Shown one piece after another: positions 60,569-64,000 of a DNA stretch of 64,000 nt. Under the pieces are notes generated by a model. That model saw nothing but the letters and a program-made list of their open reading frames with translations, was not told the origin of the DNA and ran no database searches. The stretch is taken from NCBI GenBank assembly GCA_902500995.1, contig CABVSR010000020.1, positions 1-64,000 of the forward strand. Direction: 5' to 3'. Source of the DNA: an uncultured Nitrospira sp. Its GTDB lineage: Bacteria > Nitrospirota > Nitrospiria > Nitrospirales > Nitrospiraceae. Numbering within the stretch: the first letter of the stretch is position 1; every line of letters begins with the position of its first letter. Both the position numbers and the translations under genes were made by a program.

Positions 60569-61759
60569 TCAGGCGGCGCACAACTCGCGCCAGCGAGGAA
60601 TACTCACAAGAAGATGTTCACGCGCCAGGTAGGTCTGATCCAGGCCGGCCAAATCAGCCGCGCCGGCATCCGTGCTCCCTTGCGTCTCGGCTAAGGCATT
60701 TCCCACATGAACGGCGGTCACGGCTTGAAAGCCGGCCGCCATGTAATCGCCGGGGTGCTGATGAAAGGCCACGGCCTCAATGATCCCGTCGCCGAGCCCC
60801 CAAATACCCAGCAAATAGGCGCCCACATGGGCATGGTCCGCTCCGAATATCTCTCGCTCGGCGGCCCAGTCCGGCATCTGCTTGGCCTGCATTACATCGA
60901 GCACTCGCGCGTACTCGTCGGGCTTGTTCGCCACGAGCACCAGCACACCCACATCGTGCAACAGCCCGGCGGTAAAGGCCTCATCGATCACCGCTTGGCT
61001 TGCGCCGGCGTCCTTGGCAATGCGGCGGGCACAGGTGGCGGTCTGCATGGCGTGCCGCCACAACTCTTCCAGTGAAAATGCCGGCAGTCTGGCCTGATCA
61101 AATTGCGCGAACACCTGGCTTGAGAGCACCAGCGATTTAATCGTGTCAAAACCCAGCAAGGCAACCGCTTGCTCAGGATCGGACACATGGGTACGGAGCC
61201 CAAAAAAAGCGGAATTCACCAGCTGGAGAATTTTTGTGACCATCCCGAGATCTTTGGCCACAATGCGGGAGGCTTTCTTCAGCGACGCCTGCGGCCCCTG
61301 CATCTCCTGCATCAAATCCTGATAGATCGAGGGCAGACTCGGGAGCGATTTGATTTCACTGACCAGCGTCCGCAGCGCGGGATTTGCCAGCACGGCCCGC
61401 AAGGCCTCGGCCTGCGCGATGACGGCGGTTAAGGTCTTCACGTCTACCGGCTTCTGCAAGAACCGGTGGGCCACGGAAGCCGATCGCAGGTAGTTCACCG
61501 GGCTCTGATCGCCGGAAAGGACAATCCGGATCGTCTGAGGACTGACCTTGCGCACCTCGGCGAGAAATTGTGCGCCGTCCATCCCCGGCATCGTCATGTC
61601 CGACACCACCACGTCACAGGCAGACTCACTCAAGTGGGTCAACGCGCTCTTGGCGGAAGAAAAAAACTCCATCGTCCATTCGGACTGCATGGGCGCCAGC
61701 GTCCGCTGCAAATGTTTGAGAATCTCTGGCGCATCGTCCACAAACAACACGCGGCGCAT
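60569..61759 (-). CDS. Response regulator with HDOD output domain
   Basis: A 396-residue protein starting at the ATG at 61759, directly after GGAGGAGGGG. The receiver domain (1-120) has acidic D8/D9, phosphoacceptor D54 (VVSDMTMPGMDG) and K103 (FLQKPVD). The HDOD domain (about 135-345) includes LPSLPSIYQDLM, IVAKDLGMVTKILQLVNSAFFG and LLHDVGVLVL. HDOD proteins act in signalling such as motility, stress or c-di-GMP-linked control. No sensor kinase is adjacent, so the input is unknown. Confidence 0.9.
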   Translation of the reverse strand: MRRVLFVDDAPEILKHLQRTLAPMQSEWTMEFFSSAKSALTHLSESACDVVVSDMTMPGMDGAQFLAEVRKVSPQTIRIVLSGDQSPVNYLRSASVAHRFLQKPVDVKTLTAVIAQAEALRAVLANPALRTLVSEIKSLPSLPSIYQDLMQEMQGPQASLKKASRIVAKDLGMVTKILQLVNSAFFGLRTHVSDPEQAVALLGFDTIKSLVLSSQVFAQFDQARLPAFSLEELWRHAMQTATCARRIAKDAGASQAVIDEAFTAGLLHDVGVLVLVANKPDEYARVLDVMQAKQMPDWAAEREIFGADHAHVGAYLLGIWGLGDGIIEAVAFHQHPGDYMAAGFQAVTAVHVGNALAETQGSTDAGAADLAGLDQTYLAREHLLVSIPRWRELCAA

Positions 61760-61911
61760 AGCCCCTCCTCCCGGGCAGGATTCGTCTCTTCTCTTCATCG
61801 GTCGAGAAAGGCAGGACCTTGAATCAGATCCCAAGGCCTTGAGCGAGGCGTTGGAGGCTATTGTGCGGATGTGGCAGAGGTTGGGCTAGTCGGAACCGGG
61901 TACGACACAGG

Positions 61912-62092
61912 CTAGCCCGGATTATTCATGAATGCCTCCGCGAGGCGTTCGAGACCGAAGGCCGCCGGCGCTTCTCGCAAGTGAGGCCGACGCAGGCGTA
62001 CTTTCAGTCCGTTGAGGAGGCCGAACGAGAAAAGCCCCGCCGGGCGAGAGGATCGGACGACGCAGCGGGTGTTCATGAATAGTCCGGGCTAG
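61912..62092. mobile_element. 181-bp element with terminal inverted repeats (MITE/REP-like)
   Basis: The 21-base ends (61912-61932 and 62072-62092) are inverted repeats with one mismatch: CTAGCCCGGA-type outer part and a TTCATGAA palindrome at the inner side. The 139-bp interior is GC-rich with short inverted segments and no gene. This is typical of a small non-autonomous or structured dispersed repeat. Its right end supplies the stop codon of the neighbouring gspG-like gene. Confidence 0.65.
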
Positions 62093-62607
62093 TTGCGGTC
62101 CAAATCCCAGCTGACGATGTCGGCGTTTTTGCCGTCGCCGCCGGCAGCACCATCGGCGCCGAAGGAGACGATTTCGAACTCTGCCCCTTGCGAAGCAGGA
62201 ACCGTATATTTGTAGGGCGTGCCCCAAGGATCCAGCGGCACCTTCGGGAGATACCCCCCCGCCTTCCAATTCGACGCGGCGGGCCCTGATGCCGGGCGTT
62301 CAACGAGCGCTTTCAACCCCTGCTCAGTCGACGGCAGATTGCCGTTATCAAGCTTGTACAATTGGAGCGCGCTTTCGATGTTTGAAATTTGCGCCTTGGC
62401 GGCGGCCCGTTTGGCATCTTCCGTGCGTCCCATCACCCTGGGAATCAGGAGCGTCGCGAGGATGGCGAGGATCACCACGACGATCATGACCTCGATGAAC
62501 GAAAAGCCCTGCGTATCTTTCAGCTTTCCGACAAGATCCGAGCAAGAGTGCCTCGGCGATCCCCCGCAGGCGCTCCCGGAAGCCTTCATGTCATCGCGAA
62601 ATCCCAT
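62089..62607 (-). CDS. gspG: Type II secretion major pseudopilin, GspG-like
   Basis: A 172-residue prepilin. A 34-residue leader ends in DTQG, cut before FSFIEVMIVVVILAILA with the required Glu39 at mature position 5. The C-terminal part has the GspG signature NGNLPSTEQGLKALVERP and YLPKVPLDPWGTPYKY. The ATG at 62607 has AAGGAG eight bases upstream. The leader is longer than usual. The stop codon lies inside the inverted repeat of the adjacent element, so the C-terminus may have been redefined by its insertion. No other gsp genes are visible nearby. Confidence 0.88.
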   Translation of the reverse strand: MGFRDDMKASGSACGGSPRHSCSDLVGKLKDTQGFSFIEVMIVVVILAILATLLIPRVMGRTEDAKRAAAKAQISNIESALQLYKLDNGNLPSTEQGLKALVERPASGPAASNWKAGGYLPKVPLDPWGTPYKYTVPASQGAEFEIVSFGADGAAGGDGKNADIVSWDLDRN

Positions 62608-62766
62608 ACTCGGTGCTCCTTCTCTCAATCAGTCCGAGTTCCGAACCGGCGGACCGATTGGGAATTGTAACAGGAACGTTTATGAGACGGTAATGGTATT
62701 CCCTGGTGTCGCCTGCATTTCGTTCGCTCGGGCGTCTGGATCATCCGTTCGACAGGATGCCTCCAT

Positions 62767-64000
62767 TCAACGGCGAACGATCTGATAGAGCATGATGCCC
62801 GGTTTGAGTTGCGCACGAGGCAGCACACTTTGATGCATGCGAAACGTAGGAAGGGAGGCGACCGGAGTCATAGCCTGCAACTGCAGGCCGACCGTTCGGC
62901 AACTCTCCGCAACGACCGGCGGACCGACGATAAAGGCCACCGCTCCGGGCGACAGTTGCCCTGCCAATTGCTGTACCCTGCTGTGGATAGCCTCCGGCCG
63001 GTCAAAGAAACTGAACGGCGTCCATTCATAAGCCAGGTCATACCCTTCGTGGACTCTTCCGTCACCACCGGTTGCGCAAGGCCGCATACGCACCTGGGAG
63101 AGCCACTCCAGCCGGTGGGCTCGCGCCAGGACGTTCCACCACATCTGCGCCTGGCGCTGCGCAAAGGCCGCATGGTCATACAGCACCGTATACGCGCGCG
63201 GGCGGTCGGAGCCGAGACAGGTCGTGATGGCGGCATCCAGCCTGGAAATCAGCACCCGCTCCGCACGGGCGACTTTGGCGGCCAGCAGGCGATCCTGTTC
63301 GAGAAGGTCTTGTAGATAATCGGAGACGAACGGTTGGGTCGCCAGCTCGCCGATTTCCCGTTCATCGTCCGGGTACAGGAGTACAGCGCCGAACGCCGCC
63401 TCCGGGTCCACATGGGGCGGAGGTCCGTCGAAGACTGATCTCCAATCAGCGGAGGACGAAGGGGCGGTGGATGGGGAAGGTCCGTCCACCCGGCCCCAGG
63501 TGTCCGGCAAGGGAATCGCGTGCGTCGCCTCTCCATCAGCCAACAGGAGTTGACCCTGCCGGATCGTCAGTCCGCGCCCGCACGGCGCCACCCCTCGCTG
63601 GTCAACCGGTTGAAAGGAAAGTCCGGCCGGATCGTTCCAGCAGGTCGCCTTCAACATTCGTTCGCCTTGAATCGTGACGCACAGCTTCCGCGCCACGTCG
63701 ACATGTCTTCGCGGCGGATGCGGGACCGGCGCCCATGTCACCAGGTGGGATCGCGGCGCATCCATGAATACCGCAAAGGGATCCCCGCCGCCGGTCAGGC
63801 GCGGGGAGAAAAAGTTGCTGAATAGACGGTAGGCCGCTTCGGACGGATAGGTCGGAATCCCGCGATACCGCAACGGCCTCGGAACGGACTTCCCGCGATT
63901 CTGATCGTCATAGAGGCCCCGAATCAATTCAAAGAGAGCGGAGCCGGTGCCGGGTAACAGTGATAAAAATAATTCCACAACCGGCAGAAAATCGATGTCT
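62767..64000 (-). CDS. Unrecognised protein, 5' end beyond window
   Basis: An open frame of at least 410 codons on the minus strand that stays open to the window edge; a GTG at 63978 is a possible internal start but the frame continues upstream (DIDFLPVVELF). No signal peptide or membrane segment is seen in the visible part. It is rich in Pro, Arg and Trp, with a possible alpha/beta C-terminal domain (GQLSPGAVAFIVGPPVVAES). I do not recognise the family. Codon use matches the neighbouring genes, so it is likely real. Confidence 0.6.
   Translation of the reverse strand, partial: DIDFLPVVELFLSLLPGTGSALFELIRGLYDDQNRGKSVPRPLRYRGIPTYPSEAAYRLFSNFFSPRLTGGGDPFAVFMDAPRSHLVTWAPVPHPPRRHVDVARKLCVTIQGERMLKATCWNDPAGLSFQPVDQRGVAPCGRGLTIRQGQLLLADGEATHAIPLPDTWGRVDGPSPSTAPSSSADWRSVFDGPPPHVDPEAAFGAVLLYPDDEREIGELATQPFVSDYLQDLLEQDRLLAAKVARAERVLISRLDAAITTCLGSDRPRAYTVLYDHAAFAQRQAQMWWNVLARAHRLEWLSQVRMRPCATGGDGRVHEGYDLAYEWTPFSFFDRPEAIHSRVQQLAGQLSPGAVAFIVGPPVVAESCRTVGLQLQAMTPVASLPTFRMHQSVLPRAQLKPGIMLYQIVRR

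Overview
The window looks like a chromosomal accessory region of a Gram-negative, diderm bacterium with moderately high GC. The mix of a Pseudomonas-type T6SS, a cyanobacterial-style two-partner secretion pair, TPR-CHAT proteins, large FecR-type secreted proteins and an HDOD response regulator fits Nitrospirota (Nitrospira-like) best. That assignment is an inference; no rRNA or core marker gene is present to prove it.

Layout. (1) 1-1675: 3' part of an IS21-family element (istA partial, istB). (2) about 2039-8080: a T6SS cargo island read on the minus strand. It holds two small effector/immunity pairs (BPSL0067-STY0301 and Tae4 plus a putative immunity protein), an OmpA-like protein, a small Cys-rich protein and a vapBC toxin-antitoxin pair. 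The pieces are separated by decayed copies of the 3' end of a TIGR02270-family gene whose intact copy lies at 6824-8080. (3) 8170-15091: the effector-loading module: VgrG, DUF6484, DUF2169 adaptor, a ketosynthase-like protein without catalytic residues, a PAAR-like (DUF4150) protein with a GHH2-type nuclease-like C-terminus, and a beta-propeller-like protein. (4) 15128-36196: a complete T6SS core on the minus strand: tssH, G, F, E, hcp, C, B, A, tagJ, tagF, tssM, L, K, J, an FHA protein and a kinase-like protein that appears catalytically dead. hcp has a sigma-54-like promoter with upstream tandem sites. (5) 36368-44595: a TPR/beta-barrel outer-membrane protein and a TPR-CHAT lipoprotein in one operon, divergent from a 900-aa FecR-type secreted protein with a low-GC central block. 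(6) 44601-49045: a small HELHH lipoprotein, the wreck of a TIR-NB-ARC-WD40 (STAND) gene, a PP2C phosphatase and a nucleotide cyclase-FHA protein. (7) 49103-58696: a DUF4384 protein, a second TPR-CHAT protein, a Pal/OmpA-like protein and a TpsB/TpsA two-partner secretion pair. (8) 59151-64000: a secreted glycoside hydrolase, a receiver-HDOD regulator, a 181-bp element with near-perfect terminal inverted repeats abutting a gspG-like pseudopilin gene, and an unrecognised protein that runs off the window.

How it works together (inference). The core genes would build a contractile machine, with VgrG and the PAAR-like effector at the tip and Tae4/BPSL0067 as peptidoglycan-targeting cargo whose periplasmic immunity proteins protect the producer. 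FHA, TagF and a PP2C suggest threonine-phosphorylation control, but the local kinase homologue lacks the usual catalytic residues. The right half combines CHAT proteases, FecR and DUF4384 envelope proteins, OmpA/Pal, cyclase-FHA and TPS genes, and may be a poorly described envelope surveillance or secretion system.
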